Shown piece after piece: positions 1-5,887 of a stretch of 5,887 bases of DNA. Every line of letters starts with the position of its first letter. The stretch's first letter is position 1. Under the pieces are notes generated by a model that was not told the origin of the DNA, did no database searches, and saw nothing but the letters and a program-made list of their open reading frames with translations. The translations under genes were made by a program, and so were the position numbers. The stretch comes from Flammeovirgaceae bacterium (GTDB taxonomy: Bacteria > Bacteroidota > Bacteroidia > Cytophagales > Cyclobacteriaceae), in NCBI GenBank assembly GCA_022616575.1, contig JAKEEN010000188.1:1-5887 (forward strand), read 5' to 3'.

Positions 1-300
1 AACCTGGATTGGTTTATTGAAGGGCTTGCCACCTATGCTTCCGGACAATTGACTGATTCAAAGCTAAACGATGTAAAGGCTGACTTTCAGAAGGGAAATA
101 CGCCCAAAACGCTCAACCAAGTTTGGAAAGGAAAATTAAAATATGCGAGAGCAGGATCTCTGATTTCATTTATCGATAAAAAGATCGGAAGAAAAAAACT
201 AAGCGCACTTCTGCGATTCACAGGTCCGAAAGAGATTCTGGAATTTATTGGAATCAGTGAAGAAGAGTTACTCAATCAATGGATAAAATCGTTAGAATAA
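1..300 (+). CDS. C-terminal fragment of a gluzincin-type (peptidase MA-like) metallopeptidase, 5' end outside the window
   Basis: The reading frame is open from base 1 and ends with TAA at 298-300, so 99 C-terminal residues are visible and the true start lies to the left. A TTG at 49-51 is in frame but is only an internal codon. The first visible residues read DWFIEGLATY (residues 3-12). This resembles the W-x-x-E-G-x-A-x-Y segment of gluzincin peptidases, in which the glutamate (here E7) is the third zinc ligand after an upstream HExxH. After it comes a segment around YARAGSLISFIDKKIG (about residues 53-68), then a C-terminal ISEEELLNQWIKSL, both typical of the helical tail of peptidase MA-like domains. 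The HExxH itself and any signal peptide are not in the window, so activity and location cannot be judged. The family call rests on a short motif and general resemblance; another zinc-peptidase-like family is possible. Confidence 0.6.
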   Translation, partial: NLDWFIEGLATYASGQLTDSKLNDVKADFQKGNTPKTLNQVWKGKLKYARAGSLISFIDKKIGRKKLSALLRFTGPKEILEFIGISEEELLNQWIKSLE

Positions 301-326
301 TCAACGGACGATTCGTTGATCTAACG
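290..326 (-). terminator. Bulged hairpin across the peptidase/toxin junction, probable terminator of the toxin-antitoxin operon
   Basis: The outer arms CGTTAG (290-295) and CTAACG (321-326) are perfectly complementary, as are the inner arms ATCAACG (300-306) and CGTTGAT (314-320). Together they give a 13-pair stem with a 4-base one-sided bulge (296-299) and a 7-base loop (307-313). Read on the minus strand, the hairpin is followed by ATTTTATCC, a short T-rich tract, so it fits an intrinsic terminator for the toxin transcript. On the plus strand the bases after it (TGAGCGGG) are not T-rich, so it suits the peptidase transcript less well. The structure covers the last codons and stop of both genes, which explains how they can end without any spacer. 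A competing 6-base pairing (AATCGT 287-292 with ACGATT 308-313) also exists. Terminator function is inferred from structure only. Confidence 0.5.
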
Positions 327-756
327 TGAGCGGGTAAACCTTCCATGTTACTTTGCTAAAATTTTTTGATAATGGATTTATAATAAAATTAAGCGAAGTA
401 ATATCGACTACTGAAGGAACGGCAAAACATAGAAGACCATCTTTTAAAAAACTTGTACCAAATTCCTGCGATGATTTTGTAGAGGGAATTGAGTCCCATC
501 CTTTTGGCAGTTCGCTAAGAGAAGGTATATAGATCAACGAATCAGCACATTGAAATTCCATTACGGAGTACAGTGTGTATCGTTCTGATGAGAATAATTC
601 AGAGTCGATAGTAAGTCTTTCAAGTAATGCAGCGGCCACACTACTACATCCATACAAAGCTGGATAACCAGGTAAATTCCATCGGCCACCGAATCGCTTG
701 GCACCTTCTCCATTTACATCACAAAATTCAGTACGTGCAATCCTGAATATTTTCAT
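301..756 (-). CDS. res: RES-domain toxin of a RES-Xre toxin-antitoxin system
   Basis: This 151-residue protein is almost entirely one RES domain (usual toxin length about 150-160). The N-terminal signature is clear: R5, then GEGAKRFGGRWNLPG (residues 16-30), Y35, and the AAALLE segment ending in E46. The family's putative active-site Arg, Tyr and Glu correspond to R25, Y35 and E46. A later VPS (113-115) supplies the conserved serine, followed by INP (126-128). Characterised RES toxins act in the cytoplasm by breaking down NAD+, which stops growth; that activity is inferred here from the intact residues. The start ATG overlaps the antitoxin stop as ATGA (753-756), so translation is probably coupled to the upstream antitoxin. 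There is no Shine-Dalgarno site. The stop codon directly abuts the stop of the converging peptidase gene. Slight departures are GC in place of the common T-S after Y35, and L-S where many members have a His after the NP. Confidence 0.9.
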   Translation of the reverse strand: MKIFRIARTEFCDVNGEGAKRFGGRWNLPGYPALYGCSSVAAALLERLTIDSELFSSERYTLYSVMEFQCADSLIYIPSLSELPKGWDSIPSTKSSQEFGTSFLKDGLLCFAVPSVVDITSLNFIINPLSKNFSKVTWKVYPLTLDQRIVR

Positions 757-1235
757 ACAGCAATGCCATGCTGCAACCGCATAATCTCAGCGCGGAGTAA
801 ATCGATTCCTTCAGATACATCGAGTAGTTCGATGGGTTTGCGATTGCCCAATGTAAACAACGGCCTGTCCATCCATCTTCTAAAACCTTCTTCGCCAAAG
901 AATGACATCCCCATCGCATAGAGCTCTGCCAACTCATACATTTTTTCTGATTGAACTACATCAAAGACCTGGGTACGCTGCAACGTTTTTGTAGAGACTG
1001 ATAAGGCCATCGCCAGCGTTTGGTAATCTAAACCCGTTGCTTCTTTGAGTTTGTCAAATGACTTCTTCTTAAAACCCTTTCTAAACGTATTGACCCTTTG
1101 AAGGGGTTCATCTAATTGAACTTGCCCCACATCGAGTAGCTTTTCTATAGGGAACTGTTGAATTGACTTTGCGTAGGCCACTGCAGGTTCTTCAACATTT
1201 ATTATTGCTTTTTTTGACTTTTTATGGCTTTTCAT
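753..1235 (-). CDS. xre: Xre/MbcA/ParS-type antitoxin (HTH plus DUF2384 toxin-binding domain)
   Basis: This 160-residue protein is the antitoxin of the pair and is encoded just upstream of the toxin. It starts with a basic, lysine-rich stretch (residues 2-9). A helical DNA-binding region follows at about 54-90, with the likely helix-turn-helix around LDYQTLAMALSVSTKTLQR (69-87). The C-terminal part (about 100-160) matches the DUF2384 toxin-binding domain: W121, then PLFTLGNRKPIELLDVSEG (125-143), and an amphipathic end with HG at 156-157. In this family the C-terminal domain covers the RES toxin active site, and the complex binds its own promoter through the HTH. The ATG at 1233-1235 is the only Met near the N-terminus and lies directly against an inverted repeat that is the likely operator. 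The TGA stop overlaps the toxin ATG by 4 bases, keeping the two products in step. Confidence 0.88.
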   Translation of the reverse strand: MKSHKKSKKAIINVEEPAVAYAKSIQQFPIEKLLDVGQVQLDEPLQRVNTFRKGFKKKSFDKLKEATGLDYQTLAMALSVSTKTLQRTQVFDVVQSEKMYELAELYAMGMSFFGEEGFRRWMDRPLFTLGNRKPIELLDVSEGIDLLRAEIMRLQHGIAV

Positions 1236-1279
1236 AAACTGGACATTTGACCACTAATATAACGTAATTTGTCCAGTTT
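1236..1279 (-). promoter_or_regulatory. Inverted-repeat operator and candidate promoter of the RES-Xre operon
   Basis: AAACTGGACA at 1236-1245 and TGTCCAGTTT at 1270-1279 form a perfect 10-base inverted repeat with a 24-base spacer, centre to centre 34 bases. The gene-proximal arm ends directly against the antitoxin ATG (1233-1235). In the spacer, the minus strand carries TATATTAG (1254-1261), which matches five of the six fixed positions of the Bacteroidota -7 element TAnnTTTG. No good -33 TTTG is seen at the expected distance. The arrangement fits autorepression: antitoxin, alone or with toxin, bound to both arms would cover the promoter between them. If that -7 element is used, the 5' leader would be only about a dozen bases. 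The repeat is seen directly; operator and promoter function are inferred. Confidence 0.55.
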
Positions 1280-1308
1280 GGTTCTAACCTAGGTAAGTTG
1301 TTTTCGGC

Positions 1309-2877
1309 TCAATTCCCCGGTTGTTTTAGCACAAATCCCGTTTTGGCCTTTTCATCGGCCACCAATTTCTTTACATCGCCAAGAAGTTTCTTAGCATCAT
1401 AAATTATTCCGTCTTTAATCGTAAACTTAATACCGCCCACCCGCTTCACAGAATTATCTTCCATTACTTTAATAGCTCCGGTTCCGTAAAGGACTTGAAG
1501 ATTAGCCAGGGGATTTTCTTCCACAATTACAAAATCAGCAAGTTTGCCAACCTCAACCGAGCCCAAATCTTTTTCTAGTCCCAATGCCTGGGCGCCATAA
1601 AGTGTGGCTGAACGAATGACCTCTAATGGATGGAAACCTGCTTCACGTAGCAATTCCAATTCCCGGACATATGCAAATCCATATAACTGAAAAATAAAAC
1701 CCGAGTCAGAACCAGTGGTAACCCGGCCTCCCCGATTTTTATACTCATTCACAAAAGTCATCCACAACCGGTAATTCTCCTTCCAGGTAATCTCCTGTTC
1801 CGTTCCCCAGTTAAACCAGTAGGATCCATGAGCAGCCCGGTTAGGTTGAAAAAAAGCCCATAGTTTCGGCAAGGTGTATTCTTCATGCCACTCAGCCCTT
1901 CTTGCCCTGTGTAAGTCGCGACTTGCCTCGTAAATATTAAATGTTGGATCGAGTGTAAAATCATAAGCCAACAATTGATCCATTACTTTATTCCAATGAT
2001 CAGAGAAAGGGGGTGCGGCCTGTTTCCAAAGTTTTCCGGCTTCCTCAAAACGATGTTGTTCATTATTATAATTGTAGTCTGCCGGGTAATTTTGAACAGA
2101 TTGTTTTTCAAACAGGGCTTCTGGCAAACCATACCAATGCTCCATGGTTGTTAAACCTGCTTCTGCCGACTTGAGTACATTCCAACGTGCTACGTCTAAT
2201 TGCGCATGATGAAAGGCACTACGCAAGCCGAGTCGTTTATTCTCCCGGATGGCAGCATCGATTACCTGGGGCGAAGCACCAAAAAATTTAATCCCATCGG
2301 CACCTTTTTTGGCATTGTCTTGAACCCATAATTTTGCCTGGTCTGCCGTTGTTATTTTTTCCTTGCCTTCACCAAAGGTTACATAAGCCAGAATTCGGGG
2401 TGCTGTGATTAAATTCTTGGCACTTTTTTGTTTTTGGTCAAGCATCCAATCAAGACCATTGCCAGAACCTGGATCTCTAACCGTGGTAATGCCGTGACCC
2501 ATCCACAATTTAAAAACATACTCTCCATCGGGTGCCTGCCAACCGCCTGAATGGCCATGCAAATCAATAAAACCTGGCATTAGATACATGCCCTCTGCAT
2601 TCAACTCTTTTCCTCCCTCTTCCAGTGGAGGTCTTCGGTCAGTCTGAACGGGTAGGCCCCCGTAGCCTACATCTTTTATCTGAACAATCCGGTTTTGCTT
2701 CACTACAATATCAACGGGTCCACGTGCAGGCGCACCGGTTCCATCAATCAGCGTAACTCCGCGGATAATAAGTTGATTAAAAGGGCCTTCGCCTTCTTTT
2801 ATTTCAGGTGCTTTTTTTATTTGACTCAGGCAAGGGAAAGGAATAAGCAGGATGGCAAACAGTAGTAATTTTCTCAT
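1309..2877 (-). CDS. Secreted metal-dependent amidohydrolase (imidazolonepropionase-like family)
   Basis: This 522-residue protein begins with a Sec signal peptide (MRK, hydrophobic core 4-17, likely cleavage near CLS-Q at 18-19), which supports the ATG at 2875-2877 and a periplasmic or secreted location. The small beta-sandwich entry follows (LIIRGVTLIDGTGAP, 36-50), then the barrel with all expected metal ligands: GFIDLHGH (H107 and H109), GIKFF with the lysine that may be carboxylated (K197), FHHA (H224), MEHW (H247) and TGSDSG (D391). The C-terminus has the usual GKLADFVIVEENPL (444-457). The family hydrolyses C-N bonds in cyclic amides, dipeptides and related compounds; the substrate here cannot be named. 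The stretch between H247 and D391 is long and rich in tryptophan, suggesting an elaborated substrate lid. The gene is transcribed toward the toxin-antitoxin operon with a 73-base gap and no visible terminator; it diverges from amt. Confidence 0.88.
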   Translation of the reverse strand: MRKLLLFAILLIPFPCLSQIKKAPEIKEGEGPFNQLIIRGVTLIDGTGAPARGPVDIVVKQNRIVQIKDVGYGGLPVQTDRRPPLEEGGKELNAEGMYLMPGFIDLHGHSGGWQAPDGEYVFKLWMGHGITTVRDPGSGNGLDWMLDQKQKSAKNLITAPRILAYVTFGEGKEKITTADQAKLWVQDNAKKGADGIKFFGASPQVIDAAIRENKRLGLRSAFHHAQLDVARWNVLKSAEAGLTTMEHWYGLPEALFEKQSVQNYPADYNYNNEQHRFEEAGKLWKQAAPPFSDHWNKVMDQLLAYDFTLDPTFNIYEASRDLHRARRAEWHEEYTLPKLWAFFQPNRAAHGSYWFNWGTEQEITWKENYRLWMTFVNEYKNRGGRVTTGSDSGFIFQLYGFAYVRELELLREAGFHPLEVIRSATLYGAQALGLEKDLGSVEVGKLADFVIVEENPLANLQVLYGTGAIKVMEDNSVKRVGGIKFTIKDGIIYDAKKLLGDVKKLVADEKAKTGFVLKQPGN

Positions 2878-3070
2878 ATCGAAAACTAAGGAAGTTCTAC
2901 TGATTGTAAAACGACCCTCTGATGGATGGCATAACTCATTTATCTGAAAATAATGTATTCAAGGATAAAAAATACCATACTTAAATCGATTTCTGATATT
3001 TTTATCATAAATAGGCTAAATTTTAAGCCATTATTTTAGAAATTCAAGTAAATTTTTATCAAATACCCTT
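2878..3070. promoter_or_regulatory. Divergent intergenic region between the amidohydrolase and amt genes
   Basis: These 193 AT-rich bases must hold the start signals for both divergent genes. The clearest dyad is a perfect 10-base palindrome, AAATCGATTT (2983-2992), roughly central. A second, weaker dyad is GGCT (3014-3017) with AGCC (3026-3029). ATTTTTATC occurs twice, at 2998-3006 and 3052-3060. Toward amt, TATTTTAG (3032-3039) and TAAATTTT (3049-3056) each match five of six positions of the Bacteroidota -7 element, but neither has a convincing -33 partner. Toward the amidohydrolase, TATCCTTG (2960-2967, minus strand) is similarly weak. No sigma-54 type -24/-12 site and no Shine-Dalgarno sequence is visible. 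That promoters are here is a safe inference; their exact sites are not resolved. Confidence 0.4.
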
Positions 3071-4381
3071 ATGAGTAAGCCTAAAGCCCGTTGGATAGTC
3101 ATTTTTGTAATATTGGTTATACTTCAAATTATTACGGTAGTTTCTTCCGGTCCGGTACCTGCTGGTGACACTTCCGGAATTGATAAAGCAGATACAGCGT
3201 GGATGATTGTGGCTACAGCCTTTGTACTTTTTATGACCCCCGGCCTATCCTTTTTCTATGGCGGAATGGTGAGCTATAAAAATGTGATTTCAACCATGCT
3301 CCAAAGCTTCATTGCCCTGGGCATCATCAGTTTGCTATGGTATTTGGTTGGGTTCAGCTTGGCCTTTGGTGATAGCTTGTACGGATTGATCGGAAATCCG
3401 ATGACTTTCTTTGGATTTAAAAATGTTGGACTCGCGCCTCATCCTGACTTTTCACCAACCATTCCGTTTTTAATTTTTGCGCTGTTTCAATTAAAATTTG
3501 CTATCATCACTCCGGCACTTATTACAGGAAGTTTTGCAGAGCGTGTAAAGTTCACTTCGTATTTAATCTTCATGTGCTTATTCGCTCTTCTTATATACTG
3601 TCCACTTGCCCATTGGACCTGGCACCCACAGGGTTTTCTTCGTCAATTAGGTGTGCTTGATTTTGCCGGAGGTACAGTAGTGCACATGTCTGCAGGCTTT
3701 GCGGCTCTTGCCGGAGCTTTTATTTTAGGAAAACGAGAAACCAAAATTCATCAGCCTGCTAACATACCCTTTATCATTTTGGGTACCGGTATGCTTTGGT
3801 TTGGCTGGTTTGGATTTAATGCAGGCTCAGCCCTGGCTGCAAATGGCTTAGCGGTACAGGCATTTGCAACAACCAATATGGCATCTGCTTCTGCCATGAT
3901 TACCTGGGTGCTTTTTGATGCCTTAGTGGGCAGAAGAATTAGTGCAATGGGTGCATGCATTGGCGCAGTTGTAGGCTTGGTGGCCATCACTCCGGCCGCG
4001 GGCTTTGTTACCGTGAGCCAAAGTATCTTTATTGGATTTGTAGCAGCCCTTGTAAGCAACCTGGCGGTGTACTACAAAAACAGAACTTCCTTAGATGATA
4101 CCCTTGATGTTTTCCCGTGCCATGGTGTAGGCGGAATTGTAGGCATGATCATGACAGCCCTCTTTGCTGACAAAGTCGGATTGATCTATGGCGAAACCCA
4201 GACATTTTATTACCACCTGCTCGCATTACTTATTGTGGGTGTATTCACCTTTGGGGGCTCGTGGTTGATTTTCAAGCTTACCGGTATGATGACCCGGCTG
4301 CGTGTCTCAACCGATGATGAGCGGATGGGGTTGGACCTCAGTCAGCACTCCGAATCATTACAAATTAATTCAGCGGCTTAA
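3071..4381 (+). CDS. amt: Ammonium transporter, Amt/AmtB family
   Basis: This 436-residue inner-membrane protein carries ammonium into the cell and normally works as a trimer. It begins with a hydrophobic segment (8-26) that looks like a cleavable signal peptide, as in E. coli AmtB, followed by about eleven membrane segments. Key channel residues are present, judged by motif match to E. coli AmtB: F139 and Q140 before FAIITPALI (143-151), W184 in HWTWH, D197 and the first pore histidine H205 in LDFAGGTVVH, F249 and S253 in WFGFNAGSA, and the second pore histidine H351 in FPCHGVGG. The tail RVSTDDERMGLDLSQHSES (411-429) is the usual cytoplasmic region contacted by a P-II protein, so P-II control is likely. 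No glnK/P-II gene is next to it here: it converges on the helicase gene with only 7 bases between stop codons. ATG at 3071 gives a full-length protein. Confidence 0.96.
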   Translation: MSKPKARWIVIFVILVILQIITVVSSGPVPAGDTSGIDKADTAWMIVATAFVLFMTPGLSFFYGGMVSYKNVISTMLQSFIALGIISLLWYLVGFSLAFGDSLYGLIGNPMTFFGFKNVGLAPHPDFSPTIPFLIFALFQLKFAIITPALITGSFAERVKFTSYLIFMCLFALLIYCPLAHWTWHPQGFLRQLGVLDFAGGTVVHMSAGFAALAGAFILGKRETKIHQPANIPFIILGTGMLWFGWFGFNAGSALAANGLAVQAFATTNMASASAMITWVLFDALVGRRISAMGACIGAVVGLVAITPAAGFVTVSQSIFIGFVAALVSNLAVYYKNRTSLDDTLDVFPCHGVGGIVGMIMTALFADKVGLIYGETQTFYYHLLALLIVGVFTFGGSWLIFKLTGMMTRLRVSTDDERMGLDLSQHSESLQINSAA

Positions 4382-4388
4382 TTTTAAA

Positions 4389-5887
4389 TCAGAGCCTTCG
4401 CAATTCAGTAATTACCTTATCTGGATCATTCCAATATTGGCGACTGTACACAATTTTTGACGGCCAGTTTTTGGACGACAATGTAATGGGCGTGTACGCG
4501 TGACTATCTTTCACAGACAAGCTTTGATAATAACAATCATCGTCTGTCAGCACCACACCCTGATATTGATCCAGGCGCTCTACATGCATATCGGCAAAGG
4601 GAAGTGTATTAATCTTCCACACTGATTCTTGCTGAAGCATTTCGTTCTGAAGTAATCGTTTCAATTGAAGGCTATAATTTACATTAACCCCATTTTTTAA
4701 AGTTTGTTGGTACACTCTGTCACTTACTTCTTTTGCAAATTGTAAATACAGTTTTAACAATTTAGGACCCTCATTTCGGGTATCATCAACCATTAGCTGT
4801 TCAGGGTATAAGCTTGAAACAATAATAATTTTCTCTCTTGCCCGCGTAATCGCAACATTCAACCTATTCTGTCCCCCTGCACTACTCAGGCTGCCAAATT
4901 GTAATGTGAGCTTGCCTTTTTTATCAGGCGCATAAGCCGTAGAAAAAATTATAATGTCACGCTCATCTCCTTGAACATTTTCAATATTCTTAATAAACAA
5001 AGTCTCCGGAATCGTTAACCCCGTTTGTAAAAACTCTTCTTCCAGAACATCCAGAATCAACTCCTGTTGCGGTGCATTGAATGTCACAACCCCAATAGAT
5101 CGCTGCTTGTCTTCTCTTAATATTTCATTGATAACACTTACTACTTTCTGTGCTTCTTCAACATTTGTTTGATTTTCCCAAACTCCATTTACTTTCTCAT
5201 ATTTGATAGCGAGCGGTTTTTCATTTAGATAATGGCGATCAGGAAGCAACACCAACCTGTTCTTGTAAAAATACTTGTTTGAAAATTCAATCAACTCAAA
5301 GCATTTACTTCGATAATGGCCTTGCAAGTGGACAGATGATACATACCGCTCAGTTAACTCCAGAAGCGAGTCTACTTCAGTCTCAGGCAAATCGTCATCT
5401 CCTTCCCATCGTACTTGGTAAAAATCTCCCGGTCTCAATTGGTTCGAATCACCGGCAACTAAAATATTTTTGGCCCTGTACATTACCGGAATGCCCCGTT
5501 CGGCAAAACATTGGGAAGCTTCATCAAAAATCACAAGATCAAAAATTTCAGTCATCGGAAACACGGCTGAAGCCGATTCTGGTGAAGCTAACCAGCATGG
5601 CACCAATTTGAAAACCTCTTCAGTAAATTCACTTAATACCTTTCTCAGCGGCCATATTTTTTTCCGCTTCGTGGCCTGATGAAGCAAGTCTCGGTACGTA
5701 ACCCTGTTGTTTAGCCTGTTGTATTCAACCTGCTCATAGGTGCCCTCTTTTGCCTTTACAAGAATTATTTGGAGACTCAATTTTTGTTTCTCTAAAACCA
5801 ATTGCTGCAGCTCTGTTTCGAGGTCAGTGATTTTTGATGTAGATACAATTCTTAACACAGGATACTTCAACTCAATATGTTCAATCC
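4389..5887 (-). CDS. C-terminal part of an Upf1-like superfamily 1 helicase with a degenerate Vsr-like tail, 5' end outside the window
   Basis: The frame stays open to the right edge, so the gene starts beyond it. A TTG at 5868-5870 is in frame but internal; residues are numbered from it (493 residues to the stop). A coiled-coil-like stretch (about 13-55) leads to KRKKIWPLRKVL (68-79) and PCWLASPES (91-99), as in large AAA_11/AAA_12 helicases. Helicase motifs follow in order: II, FDLVIFDEASQ (110-120); III, VAGDSNQLRPGDF (138-150); IV-like, QGHYRS (183-188); V, NVQGDERDIIIFSTAY (298-313); VI, RLNVAITRAREK (336-347). Walker A must lie in the missing part. The last 60 residues resemble the Vsr/MTES_1575 nuclease fold fused to many such helicases (TDDDCYYQSLSVKD at 442-455, IVYSRQYWNDP at 473-483) but have lost several conserved residues. 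The protein is predicted to be a cytoplasmic ATP-driven nucleic-acid unwinding enzyme. Relatives occur in phage defence and elsewhere; its role is open. Confidence 0.85.
   Translation of the reverse strand, partial: IEHIELKYPVLRIVSTSKITDLETELQQLVLEKQKLSLQIILVKAKEGTYEQVEYNRLNNRVTYRDLLHQATKRKKIWPLRKVLSEFTEEVFKLVPCWLASPESASAVFPMTEIFDLVIFDEASQCFAERGIPVMYRAKNILVAGDSNQLRPGDFYQVRWEGDDDLPETEVDSLLELTERYVSSVHLQGHYRSKCFELIEFSNKYFYKNRLVLLPDRHYLNEKPLAIKYEKVNGVWENQTNVEEAQKVVSVINEILREDKQRSIGVVTFNAPQQELILDVLEEEFLQTGLTIPETLFIKNIENVQGDERDIIIFSTAYAPDKKGKLTLQFGSLSSAGGQNRLNVAITRAREKIIIVSSLYPEQLMVDDTRNEGPKLLKLYLQFAKEVSDRVYQQTLKNGVNVNYSLQLKRLLQNEMLQQESVWKINTLPFADMHVERLDQYQGVVLTDDDCYYQSLSVKDSHAYTPITLSSKNWPSKIVYSRQYWNDPDKVITELRRL

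Noticed and set aside
728..937. 69-codon minus-strand frame overlapping the antitoxin/toxin junction
   Set aside because: It is another frame of the well-supported antitoxin gene, with no independent signals.
1284..1297. Imperfect 14-base palindrome centred on ACCTAGGT downstream of the amidohydrolase stop
   Set aside because: Short, with an internal mismatch and no T tract, so not a terminator; no supporting context for a regulatory site.
2806..2877. Lipoprotein signal in the amidohydrolase (Cys16 near the end of the signal peptide)
   Set aside because: Residues before the Cys (IPFP) do not match a lipobox, which needs a small residue directly before Cys; an ordinary Sec signal peptide fits better.
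2927..2945. TGGCAT followed by an AT-rich stretch upstream of amt, considered as a sigma-54 promoter
   Set aside because: The -24-like TGGCA is present but the expected GC at -12 is missing (ATTTA instead of TTGCA), and it lies over 120 bases from the amt start.
3751..4059. 102-codon open frame on the minus strand inside amt
   Set aside because: It is antisense to strongly conserved Amt coding sequence, has a low-complexity composition, and shows no start signal or recognisable domain.
4367..4405. Possible hairpin terminator between amt and the helicase (GGCT 4375-4378 with AGCC 4393-4396, plus outer AATT arms)
   Set aside because: Only a 4-base core stem with a 14-base loop and internal bulges, and no clear T tract in either direction; too weak to call.
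5279..5679. Two overlapping forward open frames (5279-5611 and 5470-5679) opposite the helicase
   Set aside because: Both lie antisense to conserved helicase motifs II to IV and resemble no protein family I know; chance frames.
5868..5870. TTG as the start codon of the helicase
   Set aside because: The frame is open to the window edge and the essential Walker A motif would be missing; it is almost certainly an internal leucine codon.

Overview
The window looks like a piece of chromosome from a member of the Bacteroidota, probably near the Cytophagales. No start codon is preceded by a clear Shine-Dalgarno sequence, the intergenic DNA is AT-rich, and the protein sequences read like those of free-living Bacteroidota. 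The placement is an inference from style, not from a marker gene.

Layout from left to right: (1) the last 99 codons of a forward gene for a gluzincin-type metallopeptidase, cut by the left edge; (2) a reverse-strand RES-Xre toxin-antitoxin operon, antitoxin first, with a 4-base ATGA overlap between the genes; (3) a reverse-strand gene for a secreted metal-dependent amidohydrolase; (4) a 193-base divergent intergenic region; (5) a forward ammonium transporter gene (amt) with all the hallmark channel residues; (6) a reverse-strand gene for a large Upf1-like superfamily 1 helicase, cut by the right edge, whose C-terminus resembles a decayed Vsr-like nuclease domain.

Packing is tight. The peptidase stop codon abuts the toxin stop codon with no base between them, and amt and the helicase converge with 7 bases between stops. 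At the first junction a bulged hairpin (290-326) spans both gene ends and is followed, in the toxin direction, by a T-rich stretch, so it is probably the toxin operon terminator. In front of the antitoxin gene, a perfect 10-base inverted repeat (1236-1245 and 1270-1279) flanks a candidate promoter and touches the start codon; this is the likely autoregulatory operator.

The genes do not form one pathway. The toxin-antitoxin pair is a self-contained accessory unit set among ordinary genes. Amt is a core nitrogen-uptake gene with no P-II (glnK) partner in view. The helicase belongs to a family with both housekeeping-like and phage-defence members, but too little of it and its neighbours is visible to choose. 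I see no convincing new multi-gene system. The most interesting points are the toxin-antitoxin control region, the junction hairpin and the degenerate nuclease tail of the helicase.
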